From: Limnoglobus roseus
GTDB lineage: Bacteria > Planctomycetota > Planctomycetia > Gemmatales > Gemmataceae
Length of the DNA: 64,000 nucleotides
Assembly (NCBI RefSeq): GCF_008254045.1
Contig: NZ_CP042425.1
Location: 558,001-622,000, forward strand
Direction of reading: 5' to 3'
Positions within the stretch are counted from its first letter, which is position 1; every line of letters begins with the position of its first letter. A model generated the notes under the pieces. That model worked only from the letters and a program-made list of their open reading frames with translations. It had not been told where the DNA came from and did no database searches. A program made the position numbers and the translations under genes. Shown piece after piece: positions 35,288 through 44,966 of the stretch.

Positions 35288-38200
35288 TTAGTGCGTGCCG
35301 CCGACGAACACCCCGCCGAGGAAGGCCGGGTCGAACGCCTGCACGCGGTAGAGGTCTTGCTGCGAGGTGGCGTCCACCACCCGGACCAGCGACGTTAGCC
35401 CCGGCCCGCCCCCGACCACGATGTCGGCCTTGCCATCATTGTTGATATCGAGGGAATCGACTCGCACGCCGCCCCGGAACGAGGGGTCGAACGCAAAGAA
35501 CGAAGAGATGGGTGTGGGGTTCGGCTCGAAAGCCGTCAGGACCGCACTGGAGAACACCTTGACGACCGGGCCGCCGCCGACGCCGGTGCCGGTGATGACC
35601 TCCGCCCGCCCGTCGCCCGTCGTGTCGCCGACCGAGGCGAACACGCCGCCGCGGAAGGTACTCTCGTAGGCGAAGTAGTTCGCCAACGGGGACAGGTCAA
35701 TCCCGGAGAAGACCTGTACGCGGGGGCCGCCGCCGATGCCCGTGCCGGTGACGATGTCGCTGCGACCGTCGGCGTTCACATCGCCGGCGGCCACCAACAC
35801 ACCACCACGGAACGTGTCCTCGTACGGGAAGAAGTTCGCGATCACGCTCAGCGACCCGCCGCGGAACACTTGCACCCGCGGGCCACCACCGAGGCCGGTC
35901 CCGGTGATGATGTCCTGCGTGCCGTCGCCGTCCTGGTCGCCAGTGGCAACGTACACACCACCGGTGAACGAGTCTTCATACGGCTGGAACTGACTGAGTT
36001 GCTGGCCCGTCGTTCCGTCGAAGATCTTGATGATCCCGGGCATACCCGGGCCGGGGGCCGTGATTACGTCGGCCTTGCCGTCGCCGGTCACGTCGCCGGT
36101 CGCCACCCGGACACCGCCGGTGAACCGCGGGTCGTAAGCGTTGAACTGGTACAGGAACGTACCGACCTGGTCGTACACGTTGACCTGTGGCCCACCGCCC
36201 GCGTCCGCACCGATGGCGAGGATCTTTTGCCCCGCGATGATCGGATTGACCGGCGAAACCGGCCCGGTGCCTCCGCCTGTTGTCGGGGGTGGGGGTGGGG
36301 GCGGTGGGGGCGGCGGGGGCGGCGGGGGCGGCGGGGGCGGCGGGGGCACATTAATGTCCCCACCGGTCCCGTTCACCAAGAAGTTGATGTTCGAAACCGT
36401 TTCGCCCGAGACAATCGTCGGCGTCTGTTGACCGTTCGCCGGGGTTTCGAATTTGAAGTCTTTGTTCGTCGGCAGCGTCACCACGATTCGGTGCGTGCCG
36501 TTCGGCAACCCGAGGCCCGTCGTGCTCGAACTTTGGTCGAAGGTGTACAGGCCGCTCGAATCGGTCGTCACCGTCAGGTTCGCCACGGCCGGGTAGCTGC
36601 CGTCCACTTGTTGGAGGAACAGAGAGACCGTCGCGTTGGCCACGCCAGTCTCGTTCGTGTCGAGGACGCCGTTGCTGTTCTTGTCGAAAATGACCTGCCC
36701 GGTAATGGCCCCCGTCGAGGTGTCCACCCGGCGGAAGAAGCTATACCGCGACGTGCCGTCCGGGCCGTTCTCGACCGACGGACCAGAGTCGTTGGTCGGC
36801 GTCAGGTCGGTCGCCGTCGACACCACCACGCCGGCCCCCGGTGTGTTGACACTCTCCGGGAGGGGGACGTTGCCCGGCAACTGGAACTCGCCCGGAGCGA
36901 AGGTGACGTTCCCGCTCGCGTCGGGCTGCTTGATGCCGACGGAGAAGAGAATCGAACCGTTGCCCTGGAAGTCGGTGCTGATGATCTTCGACCCCAGGAA
37001 CACCTCGCCGTAGCCGGCGTTCGAGGTGAGGAGAGCCGTCGGATCCTGGTCGGCGAAGCCGGGGTCGTAGTAGTAGTCGATCCGGTAGTTGCGGAACGGC
37101 TTGGCGATCAGGGCCGTGTTGAACGAAGTGCGGTCCACGCTCGACTGCACGACCTGCAACAGCGGGAAGTTCTGGAGCAAGTTCGGGCCGAAGTCCCGGC
37201 CGCCGACCACGTTGTTGAACGTGTTGCTCCCCGAGGCCGAGGAGAACGAGTTCGCGAGCCCGTCGTTAAGTCCCCCGCGCCCCTGGTTGCCCCGGATGAG
37301 AACGTTCTCGGGGAGGATTTGGTCAAATCGACGGTAGCCGAATCGGAAGACGCGGCTGAGCAGAGTCGTCCCGCCTGGTGAGCGCGTGATGAAGTCAATT
37401 CCGAGGTCGCCGTTGGCGAACTGCAAGGCCTGGTTATCAACGAGGCCGTTCGTCCCCGCACCCGCGGTTTGCGCCCCGTTCTCGTAGATCGGCTGGGCGA
37501 GAATGCGGTTGTCCTGAGGCGATCGGGCACTCGGCAGGTAGGCGAAGATCGTCGGCACCGGCTGCGCGGCGCGGGCGAACGTCGACGTTCCCTTACCGTC
37601 CGCGCTCGTGGCATCAAACGCCCCGACCGGCCACTCGTTGGTGGTGTCGCCGAGGTGATCGCCAAGGTTCACGAACCCACCCGTGACGACCCGATTGATC
37701 GGCCCGGTTGGGAGTTCGACAACGAGGTCTTCGCCGACGAGCTGGATGTTGTTGCGACTGACGGTAATCGCACCCGGCCCTGTGGGCGTCTCGGTGGTGA
37801 ACGTGACGCTGTTCACGCTCTCAAGTGACCGGACGCTCGGGCCGCTGACGGGGGCGACCAGGGTAATGGTCCGGTTGTACGTACTACCCACGACCCGCCC
37901 GACGGTCGGCGAGTTGTTCTCCGAGATCGTCGGCGTGCCCGCCCCTTGCACGCCGAAGCCCGATTCGTTGTTGTCGGCCGTCACCGTCAGCAGGCCGACC
38001 TTGTTGGTCGCCCCCATCACCGGACCGGCGAGCGCGGAGAACGAGGTCGGAATTTGAACATTCACGACTTGGCCGAAGCTCTGCCCGGGCAACAGTTGGT
38101 TGGCCGGCACGAAGCTGAAGTTGACGAACGGATTGGGGTCGCCCACGCTGCGGAAGAACGGGGCGTTGCCGCCGCCGATTCCCTGGAGAACCCCCTTGGC

Positions 38201-41200
38201 GTCCGGCGACTGGCCCGAAAAGCGGATGTTGTTCACCCCGAAGAACGTACTGCCCGCCGCGGCCACGAGTTGAATCGTATTCCCCGGGAGCAAGCCCGTG
38301 CCCTTCAGACTGCCACCGCCCCCGTCCGGAGCGGTGAAGCTCAGCGTCGGCTCCAAGGCCACGTCGAACCGAACATCCTCCTGCGAGCCGGTCGTCCCCG
38401 GCACCGCGACCGTCACTTTCGTCGACGGCAGGGCAGCGGTCCCGCCGAACACGGCACCGTTGTTGGGGATGTTCAGGTCGATTTCTTCGTCCGACACGAC
38501 CACGAACGAATCACTCGTGACCGTTTGGGTTGCCGTGGCACCGTTGCCCAGGTCTCGCGAGAACGTGACCGAACTCGCCCCCGTAAAGCCGGTCCCGAAG
38601 ATACTGATCGGCACGCCCCGGAGCAGGCGGTCTTCGTCGTTCGTGACCGCGGTGTCGGGGTTCTTGGCCTTCGAAACGATGCGATCGACGATCGGCACCG
38701 CGTTCGGGACGATCTGTAGGATGTCACCGTACACGAAGGTCTGACCGATGTTGTTCGTGGCCACCCGCACCGAAGAATCGCCCTGAATACTGGACCCGTC
38801 AGCGAACAGTGTACCGAGCCCGCTGTTCGCCGCGGCCCCGAGTCCGTCGTTGCTGGAATAGACTTCGACTGAGTAGAAACCGGTAGCCGTCGTCGGAATG
38901 GTGAACGAGAGCGTGGCCTCGTCGAGGTCGGCGCGAACGAAGGTGCCGGTCGATGCACCCGTCTTCGGGTCGATCCCCCGGAGTTCCACCGCAAAAATAC
39001 CCCCCAAGCCGGTGCCGTTGAGGAAGAACTTCGAGCCGACGACGCCGACGTCCGGGACGGTGAGAGCCGGGCCGACGCCGGCAATATCTTGCAAGAGCGG
39101 CGGGTCGGCCGACGTGATGCGGAAATCGTTCGGGCTGATCACGATTCCGCCAGGGGTGACGACCCGGATGGTCCCGGGGACGGCCGACTGAGGAACGGTC
39201 GCGTCGATCTGGTTGTCGGAGACGATCTTAAAGGTGGCCGGCAAGTCGTTGAACAAAACCTGCGACGCGCCGGACAGACCCGTCCCCTGAATGGTCACGA
39301 GGGCGTTGCGAACCGTGCCCGGCGTGCTGAACGAAATCACCGGCACCGGCGATGCCGTTACGTCGAAGATCGACCCGGCGGCCGCGGTCGTGCCGGCCGG
39401 TTTCGTCACAACGATCGACCCGTCCGCCGCCCCCGCCGGGACGATGAACGTCAGCCGGGTGTCGGCGATGATGTTCAACTTGTTACTAGGAATCGCGACG
39501 CCGCCGAACGTCACGCCCGTTGCGCCGGTGAACCCGGTGCCGGTGACAGTCACGAGAGTTCCGGCAGCCGGTTGCGCCCCGGCGACGGTCAGGCCCGTCG
39601 TCGCAACGCCACCGGGGGCGATGACCGAAATCGTCCCGTCGGTGGCCAAGCCGCCGACGCGGAACTTGATCTGGTTGTCGTTGAGGACGGTGAAGAACGT
39701 ACTCGGTGCGCCGTTGACGGTGACCGCCGTGGTCCCAGTGAACCCGCTCCCCGTGAGCGTGACGAGCGTGCCGGCCGGCCCGTTGAGGGTCGAGACCAAA
39801 TCGACGATCGGCCCGGGCGAGGCGACGACGGTGTACGGCAGCGAAGTCACTTGCTGCCGGACGCCACCGTTGGCTGCACTGCGGGCGACGGTCTGAATCG
39901 TGATCGGCCCGGTGCCGGCCCCGAGGGGGACGATGGCCGTGATCTGCGAGTCGTTCACGACGGTGAACGAGTTCGCCGGCAGCGGGTTGCCGTTGGTGTC
40001 GGTGAAAATGACGTCCTGGGTACCACTCAGGCCGGACCCGGTCAAGGTGACGACGCTGCCGACGACGCCGGACACGGGATTCGGCAACGCCCCCATTCCG
40101 ATGGCCGGCGTCGAGCTGTTGAGAATGACTGCCGTGTTAGTCGCCTGGCCGCCCGGCGTCGTCAGGAAGAACGGGCCGTTCGCCGCGCCCACCGGGACCG
40201 TGATGCGAACCTGCGTGTTCGACAGGACCGTGAAGCTGGTGACCGGCACGCCGAACCCGTCCCGCGCGTCGCCGAACAGGATCTTGCTCGTCCCGAGCAG
40301 ATTCGTGCCGGTGATGACGAGTTGGCTGTTACGGAAGGCCCCGGGGATCGGGTTCACCGTCGGGGCCGGGGAGGCCGTGACCTGGAAGTTCGCCGACGCG
40401 GCCGACCCGCCGAGCGACTGGACCACGATCGGGTACGACCCGAGCGCGACCTGCGGGATTACGACGGAGATGTTGTTGTCGTCGATGACGGTGAAGTTCG
40501 CGGACACGCCGGAGACGAACACCTGACTTGTCGAGCGGAGGTTCGTCCCGCTGACGAGGACCGTCGTCCCGATCACGCCCTGGGTGGTCGAAATGCCGGA
40601 CACGGTCGGCGTACCGGGCGTCACAACGCGGAAGGCCTGCGACGACGTAGCCGTCCCGCCGACCGTTTGAACCTGAATCGACGCGAGCGACGCCGGAACG
40701 GTGGACGGCACGCGGACGCGGAGTTGGGTCGGGCTGTCCACCGTGAAGTCGGCCGTCGCGAACCCCGTCGAGCCGTTCACCACCCCGAAGCGGACGAGGA
40801 ACGTGCTCGTGAAACCGGACCCAGTCAGGATGATTTCTTGTCCCGGTACCGCCGTGTCGGTCAGGAACGGGTCAATCGTCGGCGGCGGTTCGGAGTTGAC
40901 GATGAACGGGCGGGTGGTCACGTCCGCACCGGCCGGGTTCTGAACGGTGATGGGCCCTGTGGCCGCCCCGACCGGGACGACCGCCTCGATCCGCTCCGCG
41001 GACGTGCCCGCGTCGAGCACGCTGAATTTGCTCGCCGGCAGGCCGCCGAAGAGCACTTGTAGGGTACCGCCGAAGTTCGACCCGTTGATCGTGACCGTCT
41101 GACCGGGGACGCCGGAACTCGGGAAGAAGTTCGAGACGATGTCCAGGGTCGGCCGCGGGGCCGGCAGGATGACGACCCGCTGGGCCGTTTGCCCCACGCC

Positions 41201-42916
41201 CGGGAAGACGCCGCCGGCGGAACTGAGTTGAATGTTCCCCGTGACCGCCCCTTCCGGGACGGTCACTTGCACCGTCGAGTCGTCAATGACCTTGAACCGG
41301 CCCTGCACGACCGACGATCCGTCCTCGGCGGAGAAAAACGTAACGGAGGTCGTTCCGAGGAGGTTCGTTCCCCGCAGGGTGAGGACGGTACCGATCTGCA
41401 CCTGCGCCCCACGACTGGTCGTCGGGTCGGGGCCATAATCGTCGGGGTCGATGTTCGCAATGCTCGACAGATTGCCGGGGTTGGCGTTCCGCCGCGGCGG
41501 CGTCGCGCCGAGATCGACGATACTCAGACCGCTGTTGTCCGCCGCCGCGCCGACGAAGTAGTTCGGCGAATAGCTGTCGTAGAACACCGGCACCTGGGTG
41601 TCGCCGAACTCACCCGTCGGGGACGGTAAACCGGTCCGCGGGGCGATCTTCGACGGGTTCGGCGTGTCGCCGATCCGCACACCGTCGTGGGTGTTAAACC
41701 GGATCAAGTTGTCGCTGGCCGGCGTGACGGGATTGCCGATGAGGTTGCTAGTCGCCCCGTTGAAGATTTCGATGCCGTTCTGGTTGGGAATCGCGGCCTG
41801 CCCGGTGATGTCGGTGCCGATGTAGTTCGATTGAATCAGGTTGCCCCGCGTCCCGACGTCCATGATCCGGATGCCGGGACCGACGGCTGGCCCCGTACCC
41901 AGGTCGTCCACACCGTTCACCGTGACGGCCACGGCGTCACGCTCCCGCACCCCCCCATCCGGCGCGCGGAGGAAGTCCTTGCGGAACTCCGGCGTGCCGG
42001 AGATGATGTTGCGGTTGATGTCGGCCGTCACCGGGATACCGCCGGCCGGGTTCGAGCCGTTGAACCGGACAATCGACCCGCCGACGCCGATCAGTTGACC
42101 GCCGCCGTCGATTAGTGGGTTGCCGGCGGCGTCCGTCGTCCCGCCAATAATGTTGTTGCTTGCACCGCCGACGATGCTGATGCCGGAGATAACGAACTTC
42201 GTGTCACTCGCCTGCGTCGTGCCCGGCGTCGGCCCGGCGTTAGTCAGCTCGGCGGGCGTGCCCGTCGGCCGCGCCTGGAGGATGATGGGGTCCTGATTCC
42301 AGCTCTGCAGGCCAGTGATGTCGGTGTTGATCCAGTTACCGAGAACCATGTTCCCCGTCGCGGTGGGGCCGACGAGGTTAATTGCCGAACCGGGGAAGCC
42401 GGTGATGACGAATCCACGGATGACGTTGTTCTCACCCGTAATGTTGAACGCCCCGATATTGTTCGGGAACGCCCCCGGGTTCGGGTTCGGCAGCAGTTGC
42501 ACGAGTGGGCGGGTACTGGCGATGTCGACCCGCGGTTGCGTGGTCGCGTCGATCGTCACACCTTGCGGGTCGGTGAGGTCCGGCAGCGTGGTCGCCAAGA
42601 TGATCGGGAAATACTGGATTGTCGCGTCGTTCGGCAGGGTCGGCAGCGACGGGCTGATCGGGATGTTGAATACGATGTCGTCGTGGCCGGGGTTGGCGTT
42701 CGCCGCGAGCATCGCCTGCCGCAGCGACAGCCCGGCGGCCGAGTCGACGACGCTGTCCTGAATGTTCGTCACGACGAACGTCGCCGGCGTGGAGCGATCT
42801 TCCAGCTGCACGAACTCGGGGATGACGCGCATCCGGTGCTCGGCCCGCGCCTTGAGGGCGTCCGAGGTGAGTGGGCGGCGGGTCAATCCACGGAACCGAG
42901 CGAACCGAGAAGCCAT
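35288..42916 (-). CDS. giant TIG/FG-GAP surface protein
   Basis: 2542-residue extracellular or cell-surface protein. The N-terminus has no classical signal peptide but has the planctomycete motif LEDRSTPA (38-45), used at the start of many giant exported proteins. A parallel beta-helix-like region (about 60-500, beginning SLRQAMLAANANPGHDD) is followed by an array of IPT/TIG Ig-like repeats (about 505-1480), each with a GTVLTLRGTNLLGTTSV-like pattern. An SdrD/Cna-B-like domain (about 2070-2150, GQVIFDKNSNGVLDTNETGV) comes next, then a poly-proline tract (about 2189-2211) and seven or so FG-GAP/integrin-like repeats (about 2225-2542, GDVTGDGKADVITAPGPG). GAGGA lies about eight bases before the ATG. 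Likely adhesin or ligand-binding; the export route is unclear. Confidence 0.9.
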   Translation of the reverse strand: MASRFARFRGLTRRPLTSDALKARAEHRMRVIPEFVQLEDRSTPATFVVTNIQDSVVDSAAGLSLRQAMLAANANPGHDDIVFNIPISPSLPTLPNDATIQYFPIILATTLPDLTDPQGVTIDATTQPRVDIASTRPLVQLLPNPNPGAFPNNIGAFNITGENNVIRGFVITGFPGSAINLVGPTATGNMVLGNWINTDITGLQSWNQDPIILQARPTGTPAELTNAGPTPGTTQASDTKFVISGISIVGGASNNIIGGTTDAAGNPLIDGGGQLIGVGGSIVRFNGSNPAGGIPVTADINRNIISGTPEFRKDFLRAPDGGVRERDAVAVTVNGVDDLGTGPAVGPGIRIMDVGTRGNLIQSNYIGTDITGQAAIPNQNGIEIFNGATSNLIGNPVTPASDNLIRFNTHDGVRIGDTPNPSKIAPRTGLPSPTGEFGDTQVPVFYDSYSPNYFVGAAADNSGLSIVDLGATPPRRNANPGNLSSIANIDPDDYGPDPTTSRGAQVQIGTVLTLRGTNLLGTTSVTFFSAEDGSSVVQGRFKVIDDSTVQVTVPEGAVTGNIQLSSAGGVFPGVGQTAQRVVILPAPRPTLDIVSNFFPSSGVPGQTVTINGSNFGGTLQVLFGGLPASKFSVLDAGTSAERIEAVVPVGAATGPITVQNPAGADVTTRPFIVNSEPPPTIDPFLTDTAVPGQEIILTGSGFTSTFLVRFGVVNGSTGFATADFTVDSPTQLRVRVPSTVPASLASIQVQTVGGTATSSQAFRVVTPGTPTVSGISTTQGVIGTTVLVSGTNLRSTSQVFVSGVSANFTVIDDNNISVVIPQVALGSYPIVVQSLGGSAASANFQVTASPAPTVNPIPGAFRNSQLVITGTNLLGTSKILFGDARDGFGVPVTSFTVLSNTQVRITVPVGAANGPFFLTTPGGQATNTAVILNSSTPAIGMGALPNPVSGVVGSVVTLTGSGLSGTQDVIFTDTNGNPLPANSFTVVNDSQITAIVPLGAGTGPITIQTVARSAANGGVRQQVTSLPYTVVASPGPIVDLVSTLNGPAGTLVTLTGSGFTGTTAVTVNGAPSTFFTVLNDNQIKFRVGGLATDGTISVIAPGGVATTGLTVAGAQPAAGTLVTVTGTGFTGATGVTFGGVAIPSNKLNIIADTRLTFIVPAGAADGSIVVTKPAGTTAAAGSIFDVTASPVPVISFSTPGTVRNALVTIQGTGLSGASQVLFNDLPATFKIVSDNQIDATVPQSAVPGTIRVVTPGGIVISPNDFRITSADPPLLQDIAGVGPALTVPDVGVVGSKFFLNGTGLGGIFAVELRGIDPKTGASTGTFVRADLDEATLSFTIPTTATGFYSVEVYSSNDGLGAAANSGLGTLFADGSSIQGDSSVRVATNNIGQTFVYGDILQIVPNAVPIVDRIVSKAKNPDTAVTNDEDRLLRGVPISIFGTGFTGASSVTFSRDLGNGATATQTVTSDSFVVVSDEEIDLNIPNNGAVFGGTAALPSTKVTVAVPGTTGSQEDVRFDVALEPTLSFTAPDGGGGSLKGTGLLPGNTIQLVAAAGSTFFGVNNIRFSGQSPDAKGVLQGIGGGNAPFFRSVGDPNPFVNFSFVPANQLLPGQSFGQVVNVQIPTSFSALAGPVMGATNKVGLLTVTADNNESGFGVQGAGTPTISENNSPTVGRVVGSTYNRTITLVAPVSGPSVRSLESVNSVTFTTETPTGPGAITVSRNNIQLVGEDLVVELPTGPINRVVTGGFVNLGDHLGDTTNEWPVGAFDATSADGKGTSTFARAAQPVPTIFAYLPSARSPQDNRILAQPIYENGAQTAGAGTNGLVDNQALQFANGDLGIDFITRSPGGTTLLSRVFRFGYRRFDQILPENVLIRGNQGRGGLNDGLANSFSSASGSNTFNNVVGGRDFGPNLLQNFPLLQVVQSSVDRTSFNTALIAKPFRNYRIDYYYDPGFADQDPTALLTSNAGYGEVFLGSKIISTDFQGNGSILFSVGIKQPDASGNVTFAPGEFQLPGNVPLPESVNTPGAGVVVSTATDLTPTNDSGPSVENGPDGTSRYSFFRRVDTSTGAITGQVIFDKNSNGVLDTNETGVANATVSLFLQQVDGSYPAVANLTVTTDSSGLYTFDQSSSTTGLGLPNGTHRIVVTLPTNKDFKFETPANGQQTPTIVSGETVSNINFLVNGTGGDINVPPPPPPPPPPPPPPPPPPPPPTTGGGTGPVSPVNPIIAGQKILAIGADAGGGPQVNVYDQVGTFLYQFNAYDPRFTGGVRVATGDVTGDGKADVITAPGPGMPGIIKIFDGTTGQQLSQFQPYEDSFTGGVYVATGDQDGDGTQDIITGTGLGGGPRVQVFRGGSLSVIANFFPYEDTFRGGVLVAAGDVNADGRSDIVTGTGIGGGPRVQVFSGIDLSPLANYFAYESTFRGGVFASVGDTTGDGRAEVITGTGVGGGPVVKVFSSAVLTAFEPNPTPISSFFAFDPSFRGGVRVDSLDINNDGKADIVVGGGPGLTSLVRVVDATSQQDLYRVQAFDPAFLGGVFVGGTH
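36284..36352. repeat. G-rich tandem repeat encoding poly-proline
   Basis: About 69 bases of GGGGGTGG and GGGGGCGGC units on the plus strand. Read on the minus strand it encodes about 22 consecutive prolines joining the Cna-B-like and FG-GAP parts of the giant protein. The pattern is prone to replication slippage and could form G-quadruplexes. Confidence 0.85.
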
Positions 42917-43356
42917 GGTTCGATCCTCAAAAACTACGGTGCTGATGTAAGTTATGTCCGGCGTGGGCCGTCGAGTGTTAGACGGGCGACCAGCCGGAAC
43001 AGTTTTTCCCGGCCGATCCGAATTTTTGCCGACCGTGGCTCTCGCTCGCCGGCCGCGCCCAATGCGCAACGCCGACGATCCCGGTACAGGACGCCATCCA
43101 CGCAACTTTAGCCGATGTCAGTGGGAATCCCTGGCCAGAATCAGTGCGGGGGTCAGGAAATTCCGGCCGCCGCGCTCACGCCGAAGGAGTTGCGCTCGCC
43201 GGCACAACCGCACCAGATGGGACTCTCGGCACGGTTGCCCCGGTCCCGCCGGTCCGGGCGCGTCCCCCATTCGACGCCGCCCGGATTTTACCCAGTTTCA
43301 TTGAAGGTCGATCGGCCGCGAAACTCGGCCGCACCCCTTCTAGAATGCCTGGACTC
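42917..43356. other. divergent intergenic region, no gene seen
   Basis: 440 bases between the giant surface-protein gene (minus) and the ImpE-like gene (plus). Apart from the GAGGA ribosome site at 42924-42928 for the minus gene and a short CGGCCG-CGAAACT-CGGCCG repeat near 43313-43331, nothing can be assigned. Both promoters must lie here. Confidence 0.5.
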
Positions 43357-44133
43357 ATGACACCACAAACCGCACTCGCCGAATCTCGCCTCGGGGACGC
43401 GCTCGCCCTCCAGGAAGCCGTCGTGGCCGGTCGGCCGAACGACGCCGCGGCTTTGCTATTCCTGTTCGAATTGCAACTCGTCGCGAACCGCTTCCGCGAG
43501 GCGTGGGCGACCCTGTTGGGAATTCACTCGCCCGATCCGAGTTGGCCGGCGGCCCGAAAGTGGTATCGCCGGGTCGTGCGGTGCGCCCACGCCCGCACAC
43601 AGGGTCGGCGTCCGGCCTTCGCCGCGGAGGTGCCGGGACACGCCCGCCGTCGATGGCAGGCCGTTCGGGCGATCCGGCAAAGTCGCGGTGAGGAAGCGAT
43701 CGACTGGATCGACCGGGCCGATCACAAGTCGCCGCACCTTCTGGGCCACCTCGACGGCCGCCCGTTTGACGGCCTGCGGGACGCCGATGATCGGTTCGCG
43801 TCGGTCCTGGAAGCGTTCATCGGCGGCCGGTACGTTTGGCTGCCGTTCGAGCAACTGAGCCGCGTCACGCTCGCGCCATCGACGCGGCTATTGGAGAACG
43901 CCTACCGCCCCGCCCGCATCCGATTCGCCGACCACCGCGAGTGTGCGGCCGTGTTGCCACTGGTGTACCCGCACTCCGATTCAGCAGACGTCTTCTTGCT
44001 GGGTACGGAGACGGACCACGTCAACCCCGACGGCGGACCCACCCGCTGCGTCGGCGGGAAGCTGATGCTCGCCGGCGAGGAAGAACTGGCACTCGGCGAG
44101 ATTCGACAGCTCGATCTGAAAGCGTGGGCCTGA
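43357..44133 (+). CDS. ImpE/TagJ-family protein
   Basis: 258-residue protein of the ImpE (TagJ) family, an accessory factor of some type VI secretion systems that binds the sheath protein in characterised cases. The N-terminal TPR-like helices read AESRLGDALALQEAVVAGRP then AAALLFLFELQLVANRFREA (about 6-47). The signature block FIGGRYVWLPFEQLSR (about 156-171) and VLPLVYPHSDSADVFLLG (about 203-220) are intact. No other T6SS gene is in the window. ATG 43345 four codons upstream is an alternative start; 43357 gives the family's usual N-terminus. No clear Shine-Dalgarno. Confidence 0.85.
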   Translation: MTPQTALAESRLGDALALQEAVVAGRPNDAAALLFLFELQLVANRFREAWATLLGIHSPDPSWPAARKWYRRVVRCAHARTQGRRPAFAAEVPGHARRRWQAVRAIRQSRGEEAIDWIDRADHKSPHLLGHLDGRPFDGLRDADDRFASVLEAFIGGRYVWLPFEQLSRVTLAPSTRLLENAYRPARIRFADHRECAAVLPLVYPHSDSADVFLLGTETDHVNPDGGPTRCVGGKLMLAGEEELALGEIRQLDLKAWA

Positions 44134-44140
44134 CAGCGGC

Positions 44141-44305
44141 CTACGGCAACGGCGACCGCCCTTGGAGGACGCGCAGCAACACCACGATGAGCACGATAAC
44201 AAGAAGAAGGTGGACGAGGCCGCCCGCGACCGGCACGACGAGCCAGCCGAGGAGCCAGATCACGACGAGCAGAATGATGATGCTTTCGAGCGTGTAACGG
44301 GGCAC
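44141..44305 (-). CDS. 54-residue lmo0937-type membrane protein (DUF5670)
   Basis: Very small membrane protein, GTG start at 44305 preceded by AGGGAG at good spacing. It reads RYTLESIIILLVVIWLLGWL, then VVPVAGGLVHLLLVIVLIVV, then LLRVLQGRSPLP: two transmembrane helices separated by a Gly-Gly-His turn and a basic end, the pattern of lmo0937/DUF5670 proteins. Such proteins are often stress-induced, but their function is unknown. It begins 30 bases after the DUF1080 gene on the same strand, so the two are probably co-transcribed. Confidence 0.8.
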   Translation of the reverse strand: MPRYTLESIIILLVVIWLLGWLVVPVAGGLVHLLLVIVLIVVLLRVLQGRSPLP

Positions 44306-44335
44306 GAGACGGCTCCCTGCGAGGGGTTCGATCAG

Positions 44336-44887
44336 TTACTTCACTTCGATCATCTGCAACTTACGGACCACAAGTCCGCCGAACTCGGCCCGGATGCGGA
44401 ACGACGTCGGCTCCCCCTTTGTGGCGATGGTCTTGACCATCGCGCCGTCGAGCTTGAACTCGGCCTTGTTCGCCTTGACGATCACGTCGAGCGTCTGCCA
44501 GGTGTCTTCCTTCAATTCTTTGACGTTCGCCTTCGAGATGTCGAACTTGGTGCCGTGCAGGAACAGGTCGTTGTTGCACTTCGCGTCGGCCTTGAACTCG
44601 AACCGGATGTGAACGTCCTTCGGCAGCACCTTCTGCGTCTCGATGTGAACGTCGCCCTTCACCTTCGGGTCGATGACCAGCGTTCCGTCGGCGACGGTGA
44701 ACCGCTTATCGTAGGCTTCCGCCTTGCCGTCGAGCGAGTCGCCGCCCTTCGTCTTCTTCCAGCCGGTGAGGTCCTTGCCGTTGAAGAGGGCGGTGAAGCC
44801 GGCGTCGGGCTTGAAGTCGTCGCCTCGTGTCGGCGAAAGGAGCAGCGAGACGCCAACGAGGAATGCCGCGAGCCGGACGAGGGTCAT
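44336..44887 (-). CDS. secreted DUF1080 (3-keto-disaccharide hydrolase-like) protein
   Basis: 183-residue exported protein. The signal peptide ends near SPTRGDD (residues 18-24). The rest is one DUF1080 jelly-roll domain with the typical start GFTALFNGKDLTGWK (30-44) and an end of strands ADGTLVIDP, VHIRFEFKADAKCNNDLFL and FGGLVVRKLQMIEV. Some DUF1080 members hydrolyse 3-keto-glycosides; this short form may only bind carbohydrate. It is divergent from the ECF sigma gene, 79 bases apart, so both promoters share this gap. Confidence 0.9.
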   Translation of the reverse strand: MTLVRLAAFLVGVSLLLSPTRGDDFKPDAGFTALFNGKDLTGWKKTKGGDSLDGKAEAYDKRFTVADGTLVIDPKVKGDVHIETQKVLPKDVHIRFEFKADAKCNNDLFLHGTKFDISKANVKELKEDTWQTLDVIVKANKAEFKLDGAMVKTIATKGEPTSFRIRAEFGGLVVRKLQMIEVK

Positions 44888-44966
44888 GACGCCTCCGGGG
44901 GAGAGGGGACCGAGGAATGCCGCCAGCGTACCATGATCGCCCGCGGTTTCCAGCTACAATCTCTTC

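Noticed and set aside
36284..36352. Tandem G-rich repeat as a CRISPR-like array
   Set aside because: There are no unique spacers, the unit is only a few bases, and it is in frame inside a large coding gene as a poly-proline tract.
39089..41062. Long plus-strand open frames (300-650 codons) opposite the giant surface-protein gene and other large genes, such as 1396-2952, 4495-6330, 14382-16109 and 32628-34580
   Set aside because: They lie antisense to strongly supported genes. Their products are Arg/Val/Asp-rich with no domains, as expected from high-GC codon bias on the reverse strand.
43357..44133. Type VI secretion locus
   Set aside because: Only the ImpE-like gene is present; no other T6SS component was found in the window.
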